DNA from: Microbacteriaceae bacterium
Lineage (GTDB): Bacteria > Actinomycetota > Actinomycetes > Actinomycetales > Microbacteriaceae
DNA: 64,000 nt
Direction of reading: 5' to 3'
Assembly (NCBI GenBank): GCA_019638805.1
Contig: JAHBTA010000001.1
Span: 496,001 to 560,000, forward strand
Shown: positions 39,594 to 48,500 of the stretch, in pieces
How positions within the stretch are numbered: position 1 is the stretch's first letter
Layout: each line of letters opens with the position of its first letter
The notes under the pieces: generated by a model
Databases searched by the model: none
What the model was told of the DNA's origin: nothing
Seen by the model: only the letters and a program-made list of their open reading frames with translations
Program-made: the position numbers and the translations under genes

Positions 39594-40570
39594 TGCTGCG
39601 CGCGGGCGTCATCGGCCTCGGCGTCATGGGGCGCCACCACACCCGCGTGCTGAGCGGTCTCGACGGCGTCGAGTTCCAGGGGGTCTACGACCCGGCGCCG
39701 AGTACGCCCGACGTGGTCGAGGGCCGCCAGGTGCACCGCGAGCTCGACGCCTTCTTGGACCTCGGACTGGACTACGCCGTCGTTGCGGCGCCGACCGTGT
39801 ACCACCTCGACCTCGGACGCACGCTCGCCGAGCGCGGCATCCACGCGCTCATCGAGAAGCCGGTCGCCTCGACCACGGATGAAGCGACCGAACTGCGCGA
39901 CCTGTTCGCGGCGAAGGGACTCATCGGCGGAGTCGGTCACATCGAGCGCTTCAACCCCGCCCTGCAGGCGGCGCGTCAGCGCATCGAAGAGGGACTGATC
40001 GGGGAGATCTACCAGGTGGCCACCCGGCGCCAGGGTCCGTTCCCCGGCCGGATCGCCGACGTCGGGGTCATCAAGGATCTCGCCACACACGACATCGACC
40101 TCACCGCGTGGGTCACGCAGCAGCATTACGTGAGCGTCAACGCGCGCACGGCGCATCGCAGCGGCCGCGAGCACGAGGACATGGTGATCGCCGTGGGGAC
40201 GCTCAGCCGCGGGGCCATCGCATCCCACATCGTCAACTGGCTCACGCCCTTCAAAGAGCGCACCACGATCATCACGGGCGAGAAGGGGGCGCTCGTCGCC
40301 GACACCCTCACCGCCGACCTCACGCACTACCAGAACGGGGTCATCGAGCACACCTGGGATCGGGTGACCACCTTCCGGGGAGTCACCGAGGGCGACGTGA
40401 CGCGCTTCGCCCTGGCCAAGAAGGAGCCGCTGCTCGCCGAGCACGAGGCGTTCCGCGACGCCGTGCTGGCCGGTGAGGCGGCAGGCATCGTGACGCTCGC
40501 GGAAGGGACCGACGTGGTCCGGATCGCGGAGCAGCTCGCGGCCGACGGACTCGATCACAAACTCGCCTGA
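39593..40570 (+). CDS. Gfo/Idh/MocA oxidoreductase (UDP-GlcNAc 3-dehydrogenase-like, WbpB/WlbA role)
   Basis: A 325-residue NAD-dependent enzyme. AGVIGLGVMGRHHTRVL is the Rossmann start, EKPVAST the catalytic-Lys motif, and GVGHIERFNPAL plus RRQGPFPGRIADVGVIKDLATHDIDL match the bacterial/archaeal UDP-N-acetylglucosamine 3-dehydrogenase group. It would oxidise C3 of UDP-GlcNAc or UDP-GlcNAcA, giving the ketone used by the aminotransferase directly upstream. It is the third gene of the acetyltransferase-aminotransferase-dehydrogenase set. Confidence 0.85.
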   Translation: MLRAGVIGLGVMGRHHTRVLSGLDGVEFQGVYDPAPSTPDVVEGRQVHRELDAFLDLGLDYAVVAAPTVYHLDLGRTLAERGIHALIEKPVASTTDEATELRDLFAAKGLIGGVGHIERFNPALQAARQRIEEGLIGEIYQVATRRQGPFPGRIADVGVIKDLATHDIDLTAWVTQQHYVSVNARTAHRSGREHEDMVIAVGTLSRGAIASHIVNWLTPFKERTTIITGEKGALVADTLTADLTHYQNGVIEHTWDRVTTFRGVTEGDVTRFALAKKEPLLAEHEAFRDAVLAGEAAGIVTLAEGTDVVRIAEQLAADGLDHKLA

Positions 40571-40598
40571 CGCGGCATGCCCCGACCCGTGCCGCGGC

Positions 40599-40604
40599 TA
40601 GGGT
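40599..40604 (+). promoter_or_regulatory. -10 box of SDR gene
   Basis: TAGGGT, 7 nt before the ATG at 40612, with no Shine-Dalgarno. The SDR gene may therefore be transcribed on its own as well as from the upstream operon. Confidence 0.4.
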
Positions 40605-40611
40605 TGAGGCC

Positions 40612-41397
40612 ATGCGAGCCGTGCCCACGCGCTTCGATCTCACCGGGACGGTCTCCTGGGTTATCGGGGGCGGGGGCCTGCTCGGGCTCGCGGCGGCGCG
40701 CTCCCTGGCCGAGCACGGTGCCCACGTCGTGATCTCGGGTCGTGACGGCGCGCGCGCCGAGGCGGCCGCGGCCACCCTCGTCGCGGAGGGGCTTCAGGCG
40801 TCGAGCGCGATCGTCGACGTCGCGGAGGAGTCGTCCGTGGATGCGGCGGCCGACGGGATCGCGTCGACGCTCGGCCACCTCGAATCATGCGTGAATTTCG
40901 CTTACCACTCCTCGGGCACGTCGTTCGACGAGCTCACTGCCGACGAGTGGTCCGACGGGCTGCGCGTCACGGTCACGGGCGCTTTCCTCGTGGCCCGTGC
41001 GGCGGAGCGGCGGATGACGGCCGGGGGCAGCATCGTCCAGATCGGCAGCATGTACGGGGTGGTCAGCCCTGACCCCGGCAACTACCCCGACGGCGTTCCC
41101 GTGAACCCGCCCGACTACGGGGTCGGGAAGGCCGGGATCCTCCAACTCGTGCGCTATCAGGCCGTGCGGCTGGGGCCGCGAGGCATCCGCGTGAACGCGA
41201 TCGTCCCCGGTCCCTTCCCCGGCCCGGTCGCGCGACAGGACTCGGACTTCACGGCGCGGCTCGCGTCGCGCGTGCCCCTGGGCCGCGTGGGCGAACCCGA
41301 CGAGATCGCGGGCGCCGTCGTCTACCTCGCCTCACCCGCGTCGTCGTTCGTGACCGGGAGCACCCTGACGGTCGACGGCGGCTGGACCGCCTGGTAG
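40612..41397 (+). CDS. Short-chain dehydrogenase/reductase
   Basis: A 261-residue classical SDR. The cofactor loop reads VIGGGGLLGLAAARSLAEHG (GxxxGxG slightly altered), with Ser in SIVQIGSMYG, YGVGK for the Tyr/Lys pair, and the C-terminal FVTGSTLTVDGGW. SDRs resembling PtmA occur in nonulosonic acid loci, where their step is not fully defined; NAYHSS in the usual NNAG position (here NFAYHSS) fits that atypical group. Cofactor choice and substrate are unknown. The stop is one nucleotide from the stop of the convergent aldo/keto reductase gene. Confidence 0.83.
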   Translation: MRAVPTRFDLTGTVSWVIGGGGLLGLAAARSLAEHGAHVVISGRDGARAEAAAATLVAEGLQASSAIVDVAEESSVDAAADGIASTLGHLESCVNFAYHSSGTSFDELTADEWSDGLRVTVTGAFLVARAAERRMTAGGSIVQIGSMYGVVSPDPGNYPDGVPVNPPDYGVGKAGILQLVRYQAVRLGPRGIRVNAIVPGPFPGPVARQDSDFTARLASRVPLGRVGEPDEIAGAVVYLASPASSFVTGSTLTVDGGWTAW

Positions 41398-41398
41398 G

Positions 41399-42250
41399 TC
41401 ACCAGGCGCGCGGGTCCAGCAGCGCGGGATCGACCGTGTCCACACCCCTCACCGGCTCGGCGCGCGCATCCCAGGACCGGACGATCTGCTGCAGCTCGCC
41501 CGCGCCCGTCGCACCGACCACGACCCCCGCCACCTCGTCCACGCGGACCGCCGCCAGCAGGAGCGCCAGCCGATCCACCCCGCGCTCGCGAGCGTGCTCG
41601 TCGAGCCGCAGGAGCGCCGGTCCGAGGGCGGCGAATCGCGGAGCGAGCGCGGCGGGATCCTGGAGCAGTAGCCCCTGAAGGAACACGCTGCGAACGTGGC
41701 ACTCGACGCCGCGTGCGGCGAGGGTCCCGATCCGCGAGTTCTCGAGGAGGCGCCGATCGACGACGCTGCCCGGGAACTGCAGGAGATCCAGGTCGGGGAA
41801 GACCTCGAGCACGAGCTCCAGATCGTCGGCGTCGTAGACGCTCACTCCGACGCGACGGACGAGCCCCGCGTCGCGAGCGGCACGCAACTGGGTCAGCAGC
41901 AGGGGGTGACGCCCGTCGACCAGGTCCGCCACCCGGTGCAGGAGAAGGCCATGCAACGTCGAGACGCGGAGCCTGGCGAGCGACGCGGCGATCCGGTCGG
42001 GGACATCCGACTCCCCCACCGGTGGCAGGGCGACCTTGGTCACGTACCCGACCCGAGCCTCGGAGGGCATCAGCGCGCCCAGACGATCCTCCGCGTCACC
42101 GTACGCCTCCGCGGTGTCGACGGTGCGGATGCCCGACGCCACCGCCACGCCGAGGAGCTCGGCCACACCCGCATCGGAGAGTCGACCGACCTCGTTGGTG
42201 AGGCCGTAGGGGTGCCCGAGCTGGGCGGTCCCGAGGACGAGCCCGGTCAT
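41399..42250 (-). CDS. Aldo/keto reductase
   Basis: A 283-residue TIM-barrel NADPH reductase. The catalytic tetrad is visible: Asp in VDTAEAY, Tyr in AYGDAEDRLG, Lys in YVTKVAL and His in LLLHRV. LVLGTAQLGHPYGLTNEVGR is an opening shared with AKRs encoded in sialic and legionaminic acid loci. A role in modifying the sugar made here is inferred from position only. It is divergent from the glycosyltransferase at 42290, with 39 bp between starts. Confidence 0.87.
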   Translation of the reverse strand: MTGLVLGTAQLGHPYGLTNEVGRLSDAGVAELLGVAVASGIRTVDTAEAYGDAEDRLGALMPSEARVGYVTKVALPPVGESDVPDRIAASLARLRVSTLHGLLLHRVADLVDGRHPLLLTQLRAARDAGLVRRVGVSVYDADDLELVLEVFPDLDLLQFPGSVVDRRLLENSRIGTLAARGVECHVRSVFLQGLLLQDPAALAPRFAALGPALLRLDEHARERGVDRLALLLAAVRVDEVAGVVVGATGAGELQQIVRSWDARAEPVRGVDTVDPALLDPRAW

Positions 42251-42289
42251 GGCACAAGCTTCGCACGACGCTCGTGGGAGAGTTGCATC

Positions 42290-43489
42290 ATGGAACGCAC
42301 GATCGGCCCGGACCGACCGCTGCGCGTGATCCTCGCGAGCCGCCTGTACGAGCCGGAAGCCGGCGCGGCCCCGTTCCGGCTGGCGGCCCTGGTGTCCCGG
42401 CTGGAGAGCCGCGGAGCCGAGGTCACGGTCATGACGACTCGCCCGCCGAGCGGGGAGCGCACGACGGGGCGCATCCGCAGGTGGCCCGTGCTGCGGGACC
42501 GCGGCGGAGCCGTCCGCGGCTACCTCCCCTACGCCAGCTTCGATGTCCCGCTCTTCCTGCGTCTGCTCTTCGGACCGCGCGCCGACGTCGTCGTGGTCGA
42601 GCCGCCGCCCACCACCGGCGTCGTGGTGCGGATCACGTCATGGCTGCGGCGGCGCCCCTACGTCTACTACTCGGCGGATGTCACCACGGTCGCCGCGCGC
42701 GGGATCGGCGTGCGCGGTCCGGCGCTCCGCATGGTTCGCGGGCTCGAACGCGCCGCGGTGCGCGGCGCTGCCGCGGTACTGGCCGTCTCGTACCACGTGC
42801 GCGACGAGGTCGTCGCCCTCGGCGCCGGGCCCGACCGGGTGCACGATGTCGGAACCGGGATCGACACCGGCGTCTTCACCGCCGACGGTCCGGTGCGGGA
42901 TGAGCCGGGCCCGTACCTGGTCTACGGCGGCACGATGTCCGAGATCCAGGGCGCCGGGGTCTTCATCGACGCCCTCGCGCGCATCGTGCCCGAGCACCCG
43001 GAGGTGCGCCTGCACATGTTCGGGCAGGGGGTGGAGCGGGACGCCATCGCGGCGCGTGCCGAGGAGCTCGTCCCCGGTGCCGTGCTCTTCCACGATCCGG
43101 TGCCCGGTGCCGAACTCGCGCCGTGGCTGCGGGGCGCCGCCGCGGCCCTGGCCTCCGTTCGGCCGGGCCGCGGATACGACTTCGCTTTCGCGACCAAGGC
43201 CTTCGTGGCACTGGCCTGCGGAACCCCCGTCGTGTACGCGGGCGTCGGGCCGGTCGGGCCGCTCATCGCCGAGAACCGGCTCGGCTGGGTGGCCGAGTGG
43301 GACGAGGAGGCGGTCGCGGCGGCTCTCCGCGAAGCCCTGCGGACCACCGCGAGCGCCGCCGACCGCGCCCGGCGACGCGCGTGGGCGACGGCGCACTACT
43401 CGCTGCACTCGGTCGCTGACCGTGCGGCGGAGATCGTCGAGCATGCTGCTCATCCCAGACGCACGGCAGCGCCGGGAGCGGCCTCTTAG
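42290..43489 (+). CDS. GT4-family glycosyltransferase
   Basis: A 399-residue GT-B enzyme. The N-terminal RVILASRLYEPEAGAAPFRL is the GT4 glycine-loop region, and the middle has VLAVSYHVRDEVVALGAGPDRVHDVGTGIDTGVF. The C-terminal half has LVYGGTMSEIQGAGVFIDAL, LHMFGQGVERDAI and FAFATKAFVALACGTPVVYAG for donor binding. Start ATG 42290 with GGGAG about 10 nt upstream. Its TAG stop is the first half of the -10 box of the next gene. Donor and acceptor are unknown. Confidence 0.85.
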   Translation: MERTIGPDRPLRVILASRLYEPEAGAAPFRLAALVSRLESRGAEVTVMTTRPPSGERTTGRIRRWPVLRDRGGAVRGYLPYASFDVPLFLRLLFGPRADVVVVEPPPTTGVVVRITSWLRRRPYVYYSADVTTVAARGIGVRGPALRMVRGLERAAVRGAAAVLAVSYHVRDEVVALGAGPDRVHDVGTGIDTGVFTADGPVRDEPGPYLVYGGTMSEIQGAGVFIDALARIVPEHPEVRLHMFGQGVERDAIAARAEELVPGAVLFHDPVPGAELAPWLRGAAAALASVRPGRGYDFAFATKAFVALACGTPVVYAGVGPVGPLIAENRLGWVAEWDEEAVAAALREALRTTASAADRARRRAWATAHYSLHSVADRAAEIVEHAAHPRRTAAPGAAS

Positions 43490-43492
43490 GAT
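43487..43492 (+). promoter_or_regulatory. -10 box of nucleotide-sugar dehydrogenase gene, overlapping upstream stop codon
   Basis: TAGGAT, 7 nt before the GTG at 43500. Its TAG is the stop codon of the preceding glycosyltransferase gene. Confidence 0.45.
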
Positions 43493-43499
43493 TGATCGC

Positions 43500-44810
43500 G
43501 TGAAGATCGCGGTCATCGGCATGGGCAAGATCGGCCTCCCGCTCGCGGCGCAGTACGCGTCTCGCGGGCACGACGTGGTCGGGGTGGACGTCAACCCGCT
43601 GACGGTCGAGGCGATCAACTCGGGCCTCGAGCCCTTCCCCGGTGAGGCCCACCTCCAGGAGCGGCTCCAGGAGCTCGTGCCGGCCGGTCGGCTCCGCGCC
43701 ACAGCCGACTACGCCGACGCGGTTCCCGGTGCCGACGCGATCGTCGTCGTCGTCCCGCTCTTCGTCGACGAGGAGACCGCCCAGCCCGACTTCGGCTGGA
43801 TGGACTCCGCGACGCGGTCGCTCGGCGAGCAGCTCACCGCGGGAACGCTCGTCGCCTACGAGACCACGCTGCCGGTCGGCACCACCCGCACCCGTTGGAA
43901 GCCCATGCTCGAAGAGGTCAGCGGGCTGACCGAGGGCAGCGACTTCCACGTCGTCTTCTCGCCCGAGCGCGTGCTCACCGGCCGTGTCTTCGCCGACCTG
44001 CGCAAGTACCCCAAGCTCGTGGGCGGTCTCTCGGAGGAGGGCGCGCGCCGCGCCGTCGGGTTCTACGAGGAGGTGCTCGAGTTCGACGAGCGCGCCGACC
44101 TGCCCCGGCCCAACGGGGTGTGGGACCTCGGCTCGGCTGAGGCCGCCGAACTGGCCAAGCTCGCGGAGACCACCTACCGTGACGTCAACATCGGGCTCGC
44201 CAACCAGTTCGCCCGCTTCGCGGAGACCAGCGGGATCGACATCTATCAGGTCATCGAGGCATCGAACTCGCAGCCGTACAGCCACATCCACCAGCCGGGC
44301 ATCGCCGTCGGCGGCCACTGCATCCCGGTCTACCCGCGCCTCTACCTGTGGAGCGACCCGGACGCCACCGTGGTGAGCGCGGCGCGCGCCGCCAATGCGG
44401 GCATGCCCGAGCACGCGGTCGCGATGCTGGAGGAGGCGCACGGCGACCTGACCGATCAGCGCGTCGCCGTGCTCGGAGCGGCGTACCGGGGCGGGGTGAA
44501 GGAGACCGCGTTCTCGGGGGTCTTCGGCGTGGTGGGCGCGCTCCGTGCCCGCGGCGCCGAGCCGCTCGTGCACGACCCGCTCTACACGGACGAGGAGCTC
44601 GAGCGTCTCGGCTTCACGCCGTATCACCTGGGCGAGCAGGTGGATGCCGCCGTCGTGCAAGCCGATCACGCCGAGTACCGCGACCTCGGTCCGGGCGACC
44701 TGCCCGGCATCCGCACCTTCGTCGACGGGCGGCGCGTCAGCGGCGCGGACCGCTGGCCGGGGATCGCCTACCGGGTCATCGGTCGCGCGACCGAACCCGC
44801 GGGAGTCTGA
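43500..44810 (+). CDS. UDP-sugar 6-dehydrogenase (WecC/UDP-ManNAc dehydrogenase-like)
   Basis: A 436-residue NAD-dependent four-electron dehydrogenase. IAVIGMGKIGLPLAAQYASRGHDVVGVDVN is the Rossmann start, the SPERVLTG region follows, KLAETTYRDVNIGLANQFA is the central helix, and the catalytic Cys is in GGHCIPVYP. LGAAYRGGVKETAFSG replaces the common GxAYKxxxxDxRxS and is closest to the WecC-like branch. It oxidises C6 of UDP-ManNAc, UDP-glucose or a related sugar to the uronic acid. GTG start, probably leaderless. It is convergent with the next glycosyltransferase (6 nt). Confidence 0.87.
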   Translation: MKIAVIGMGKIGLPLAAQYASRGHDVVGVDVNPLTVEAINSGLEPFPGEAHLQERLQELVPAGRLRATADYADAVPGADAIVVVVPLFVDEETAQPDFGWMDSATRSLGEQLTAGTLVAYETTLPVGTTRTRWKPMLEEVSGLTEGSDFHVVFSPERVLTGRVFADLRKYPKLVGGLSEEGARRAVGFYEEVLEFDERADLPRPNGVWDLGSAEAAELAKLAETTYRDVNIGLANQFARFAETSGIDIYQVIEASNSQPYSHIHQPGIAVGGHCIPVYPRLYLWSDPDATVVSAARAANAGMPEHAVAMLEEAHGDLTDQRVAVLGAAYRGGVKETAFSGVFGVVGALRARGAEPLVHDPLYTDEELERLGFTPYHLGEQVDAAVVQADHAEYRDLGPGDLPGIRTFVDGRRVSGADRWPGIAYRVIGRATEPAGV

Positions 44811-44816
44811 CCCGCC

Positions 44817-46001
44817 TCAGTCGAGAACGCCGACGCTGCGCAGGAACACCGGCTTCTCCGCCTCGGAGTTCGCGGTCTCGGCCGCCCGGTGCGAGGCGAG
44901 TTTCATCTCCGCGATCCGCTCGGGCGTGAGCGAGTTGATCGCCGCGGCGAGGTCGCTCGTCTCCCATCCAGCGGTGACGACCCCGTTCCCGAAGTCCTCG
45001 ACCGCCTCGACCATGAGGCGCGTCGGACCGGTGACGATCGCCAGCCGTCCTTGCACCGCCTCGAAGAGCTTGTTGGGCAGCGTGTAGACCAGATTCTGCG
45101 TCCGAGGAGGGAAGAAGGCCACCTCCACGTCGTAGTCGTTGATCGTCCTGGCCAGGTCGCGCATCGGAGCGGGCGGGACGATCCGGATGCGATCGGACTG
45201 ATCTGCGATGTAGGCGGGCAGCTCGTCCATCGCCGACTCCTGGCCGGTGAGCATGAGCGTCAGCACGAAGCGGTGATCCACCTCGTGCATGGCGTCGACG
45301 AGCTCGCGCAGCCCCCGCACCCAGGAACCCAGGCCGTGGTAGATGAGCTCGATGCGCTCGGGGTCGACCGGCGTGGGCTCGAGGTCCTCACGCGGCGGCA
45401 TGTTGCGCACCAGCGGAGGCGGAGCGAAGCCGAACTCGTCCGCGTACAGCTGTGCGGTGGCTCCGGCGACCGAGCGGGTGTCGACCCGGGGATCGGCGAT
45501 GAACCGGCGGACCCACCGGTGGTAGGGGCGCATGAGCTGCCAGCCCGTGACGATCTTCGGCAGGTCGCGCGGGAAGTACTCGTGCAGGTCGATGTGCACG
45601 TGCGCCACCTTGCGATCTCGCGGGAAGGTCGCACGGTCGTTCAGCCAGGGGATGAAGTGATGATCGTTGAGCACGATCAGGTCGTACTCGCCCGCGGCCA
45701 CCTTGGCCGAGACCCCGGCGGGGAAGCGCGACTGGGTCAGCATCCGGAAGCGCCGGCCGTAGGGCACGAAGACATGCGCCAGGGCGACGGCCAGGTAGTT
45801 CTTCTGCCAGCCGTGCGGACGCCGCACCTCGAAGTGCTCGCGCACCTCGGGAGCCGGATGATCGCCGTAGCCGAGCGTGTCCACCGTCCAGCCCTCGGAC
45901 GTGAGCCAGTCGATCTGCCTGCGCACCCGCGGGTCATCGGTGATGTCGGTCTGGACGGCGAGCAGAGCGACCCGCCCCTCGCCGGAGCGTCTCACCGTCA
46001 C
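44817..46001 (-). CDS. Glycosyltransferase, GT-B fold (GT4-like)
   Basis: A 394-residue protein. VALLAVQTDITDDPRVRRQIDWL resembles the openings of other actinobacterial wall glycosyltransferases (compare FRNDARVLRQLGVL at 47273-48445). AHVHIDLHEYFPRDLP lies in the middle, and the C-terminal half has LIYHGLGSWVRGLRELVDAM and NLVYTLPNKLFEAVQGRLAIV (donor-site Glu). The GTG at 46001 overlaps the WbpA-type dehydrogenase stop (GTGA), so the two are coupled. It may use the uronic acid that dehydrogenase makes. Confidence 0.83.
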   Translation of the reverse strand: MTVRRSGEGRVALLAVQTDITDDPRVRRQIDWLTSEGWTVDTLGYGDHPAPEVREHFEVRRPHGWQKNYLAVALAHVFVPYGRRFRMLTQSRFPAGVSAKVAAGEYDLIVLNDHHFIPWLNDRATFPRDRKVAHVHIDLHEYFPRDLPKIVTGWQLMRPYHRWVRRFIADPRVDTRSVAGATAQLYADEFGFAPPPLVRNMPPREDLEPTPVDPERIELIYHGLGSWVRGLRELVDAMHEVDHRFVLTLMLTGQESAMDELPAYIADQSDRIRIVPPAPMRDLARTINDYDVEVAFFPPRTQNLVYTLPNKLFEAVQGRLAIVTGPTRLMVEAVEDFGNGVVTAGWETSDLAAAINSLTPERIAEMKLASHRAAETANSEAEKPVFLRSVGVLD

Positions 46002-47263
46002 AGCCTCTCGACGCTGGGGCCCTCGATGCGGTTGCGCGTGTCGAGCACGGGGGTGCGCGAACCCGCGAGCAGCCCCAGGTCCAGGTCGTCGTGGTCGGTG
46101 ATCAGGATCAGGGCGTCCGCACTCTCGACGAGCCCGGCATCCAGGCTCGCCTTGGCGACCCCGGCCGGCCAGCGGAAGTCCTCGACGTGCTCGTCGACCG
46201 CGACCAGATCGGCGCCGTACTCCTTCAGCAGCTCGATCAGGCGCAGGGCCGGCGACTCGCGGATGTCGCTCGAGTTGCGCTTATAGGCCAGTCCCACGAG
46301 CACGACCTTCGATCCCTTGACAGCCTTGCCGCTCTGATTGAGCACCTGCATGAGGCGCTGCACCACGTAGTCGGGCATGTGGTCGTTGATGTCGTTGGCG
46401 AGCTCGACGAAGCGGAAGTTCTGGCCGAGCTTGCGCCGCACCTGCCAGGACAGGTAGCTCGGGTCGACGGGCAGGCAGTGGCCGCCCACCCCCGGACCGG
46501 GCGTGAACTTCATGAAGCCGAAGGGCTTGGTCGCAGCGGCGTCGATCGACTCCCAGACGTTGACGCCGAGCTGGTGGGCGAAGATCGCGAGCTCGTTGAC
46601 GAGGGCGATGTTCACGTGCCGGAAGGTGTTCTCCAGCAGCTTGGTGAGCTCGGCCTCCTTGGGCGTGCTCACCGGCACGGTCGTGTCGATGAGGCTGTCG
46701 TAGAAGCCCTGCACCCGTTCCAGCGATGCCGGGTTGATGCCCGAGACCACCTTCGGGGTCTCGACGAAACCCCAGGTCGGGTTGCCCGGGTCGATGCGCT
46801 CGGGGCTGTACCCGGCGAAGAAGTCGACCCCGGCGGTCAGGCCGGACCCCTTCTCGAGGATGGGCACCAAGAGCTCCTCGGTCGTGCCCGGGTAGGTGGT
46901 CGACTCGAGGATGACGGTCGCGCCCTTGGTGAGCAGGGGCGCGAGGGACTCGCCCGCGCTCTCGATGAAGCTCAGGTCGGGCAGGCTGTCGCGCAGCGGC
47001 GTCGGGACGGTGATGACCGCGTAGTCGAATCCCGCGGCGTCGGAGTAGTCGCTGCTGGCCAGGTAGCCGCGCTCGGTCGCCGCGGCGAGGGTCTGCTCCG
47101 AGACGTCCTCGACGTACGAGACGCCGGCCCGCAGGCCGTCGACGCGACGCTGGTCGAGGTCGATCCCGATGACCCGGTAGCCCTGCTCGGATGCGCGCAT
47201 CGCGACGGGCAGCCCGACATAGCCCTGGCCGATGACCGCGACCAGCTCGCCGTTCTTTTTCAC
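45998..47263 (-). CDS. UDP-N-acetylglucosamine 6-dehydrogenase (WbpA type)
   Basis: A 421-residue nucleotide-sugar dehydrogenase. VAVIGQGYVGLPVAMRASEQGYRVIGIDLD, then SYVEDVSEQTL, TVPTPL, YSPERIDPGN, LLENTFRHVNIALVNELA, the catalytic Cys in GVGGHCLPVDPSYLSW, and VGLAYKRNSSDIRESPALRL are all typical of WbpA-like enzymes. It probably makes UDP-GlcNAcA, the substrate for 3-oxidation, amination and acetylation by the set at 37906-40570. Leaderless GTG start 6 nt behind TAGGCT. It overlaps the next gene. Confidence 0.88.
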   Translation of the reverse strand: MKKNGELVAVIGQGYVGLPVAMRASEQGYRVIGIDLDQRRVDGLRAGVSYVEDVSEQTLAAATERGYLASSDYSDAAGFDYAVITVPTPLRDSLPDLSFIESAGESLAPLLTKGATVILESTTYPGTTEELLVPILEKGSGLTAGVDFFAGYSPERIDPGNPTWGFVETPKVVSGINPASLERVQGFYDSLIDTTVPVSTPKEAELTKLLENTFRHVNIALVNELAIFAHQLGVNVWESIDAAATKPFGFMKFTPGPGVGGHCLPVDPSYLSWQVRRKLGQNFRFVELANDINDHMPDYVVQRLMQVLNQSGKAVKGSKVVLVGLAYKRNSSDIRESPALRLIELLKEYGADLVAVDEHVEDFRWPAGVAKASLDAGLVESADALILITDHDDLDLGLLAGSRTPVLDTRNRIEGPSVERL

Positions 47264-47269
47264 CGGGAC

Positions 47270-47275
47270 AGCCTA
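47270..47275 (-). promoter_or_regulatory. -10 box of WbpA-type gene, overlapping upstream stop codon
   Basis: TAGGCT, 6 nt before the GTG at 47263. The TAG at 47275-47273 is the stop codon of the upstream glycosyltransferase gene. Confidence 0.45.
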
Positions 47276-48445
47276 GTCGAGCCGCTCCGTGCGCCCGGTC
47301 GCCAGCGCGGTCCGGATGATCTCCCTCGCGACCTCGGCGTCGGTGTCGAAGCTGAGTTCGCGGGCCGCGGCATCCGACGCGCGCTTCGCGGCCATGATGG
47401 CCTCCGGGTCGAGTTCGCGGATCGACGCGACGAGCTCGTCCACCGTGAACCCGGCGCTGACCACCCCCACGCCGTACCGCTCGGTGAGCCGGGTCATCTC
47501 GATCGTCGGACCCACCGCGAGAGCGAGCCTGGCCTGCACGAAGTCGAAGTACTTATTGGCCAGGGTGTAGCGGGCATTGTCGTGCGCGGGCTTGAGCCAG
47601 AAGACACCGATGTCGCCCCCGTTGAGCACATCGGGGAGCCTCTGCGGGGGCACCGGGTCGTGGAAGGCGATGCGCGGATCGCCCGCGGCGCGCGCCTTGA
47701 GCGCCGCGAGGTACGCGCCCCCGTCCTGCCCCTTCATGAGGTACATGTCCAGGCTGTAGCGCTCGTCGAGGCGCTTCATGACGTCGATCATGAGCTCGAG
47801 CGATCGGCCGTGAACGGCGACCCCGCTGTGCACCAGGCGGATCCGCCCCTCGATCATGGGCGTGATCGGCAGGTCCCGGTAGGGGCCGGTGTTACGCATG
47901 ACCCGGGTCTTCAGGCCGAAGTGCGTGTCGTAGAGGTGGGCGGAGGAGTCCGAGACCGCCGTGACCGCGAAGCACCGCGGCAGGTAGGTCGCGCACAGAT
48001 ACCTCATGAAGGGCGCGACCAGGACTCGCCAGCGCAGGATGTGCGTCCGCTCGCCGGGCGACCACTCGTGCATGTCGCCCCACACCGGAGCGCCCTTGGC
48101 GAGCGCGTGCCCGAGCGCCAGCACGCGCGCCTCGTTCGCGACGATCAGATCGAAGCCGCGGCCCCGGAGCGCCTCGTAGGCGTACCGGACCGCGGGCGCG
48201 GCGAGCTCGACCCGCTTCCAGCGGCGCAGCGCCAGCCCCACGACACCCGCCGGCGTCTGGGGCAGGGTCTTCAGGCCGGCCGGGACCTCGATGTGCTCCG
48301 CGACGCCGTCGGGCGCGGGTCCGAAGCCCACGGTGGTGACGTCGCCGAACTCCCTCAGAACGCCCAGCTGCCGCAGCACCCGGGCGTCGTTGCGGAATGG
48401 TGCCAGCGAGATGCAGAGGATGCGAGGACGGGAGTCGGCGGGCAC
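47273..48445 (-). CDS. Glycosyltransferase, GT-B fold (GT4-like)
   Basis: A 390-residue protein. ILCISLAPFRNDARVLRQLGVLREFG opens the acceptor-side domain, WGDMHEWSPGERTH occupies the position of the D-H-E element in its neighbour, and the C-terminal half has IRLVHSGVAVHGRSLELMIDVM and YTLANKYFDFVQARLALAVGP with the donor-site acidic residue. The GTG at 48445 lies 6 nt behind TAGACT. It is similar in layout to 44817-46001, so the two flanking the WbpA-type gene may be paralogues adding successive sugars. Confidence 0.84.
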   Translation of the reverse strand: MPADSRPRILCISLAPFRNDARVLRQLGVLREFGDVTTVGFGPAPDGVAEHIEVPAGLKTLPQTPAGVVGLALRRWKRVELAAPAVRYAYEALRGRGFDLIVANEARVLALGHALAKGAPVWGDMHEWSPGERTHILRWRVLVAPFMRYLCATYLPRCFAVTAVSDSSAHLYDTHFGLKTRVMRNTGPYRDLPITPMIEGRIRLVHSGVAVHGRSLELMIDVMKRLDERYSLDMYLMKGQDGGAYLAALKARAAGDPRIAFHDPVPPQRLPDVLNGGDIGVFWLKPAHDNARYTLANKYFDFVQARLALAVGPTIEMTRLTERYGVGVVSAGFTVDELVASIRELDPEAIMAAKRASDAAARELSFDTDAEVAREIIRTALATGRTERLD

Positions 48446-48451
48446 CGGTCG

Positions 48452-48457
48452 AGTCTA
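48452..48457 (-). promoter_or_regulatory. -10 box of glycosyltransferase gene at 47273-48445
   Basis: TAGACT, 6 nt before the GTG at 48445, in the 55-nt gap after the DUF2142 gene. No Shine-Dalgarno. Confidence 0.45.
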
Positions 48458-48500
48458 TCGGCGGCTCGAACCGTCCCGGACGGGCCGTCTCGCCGGTCGG

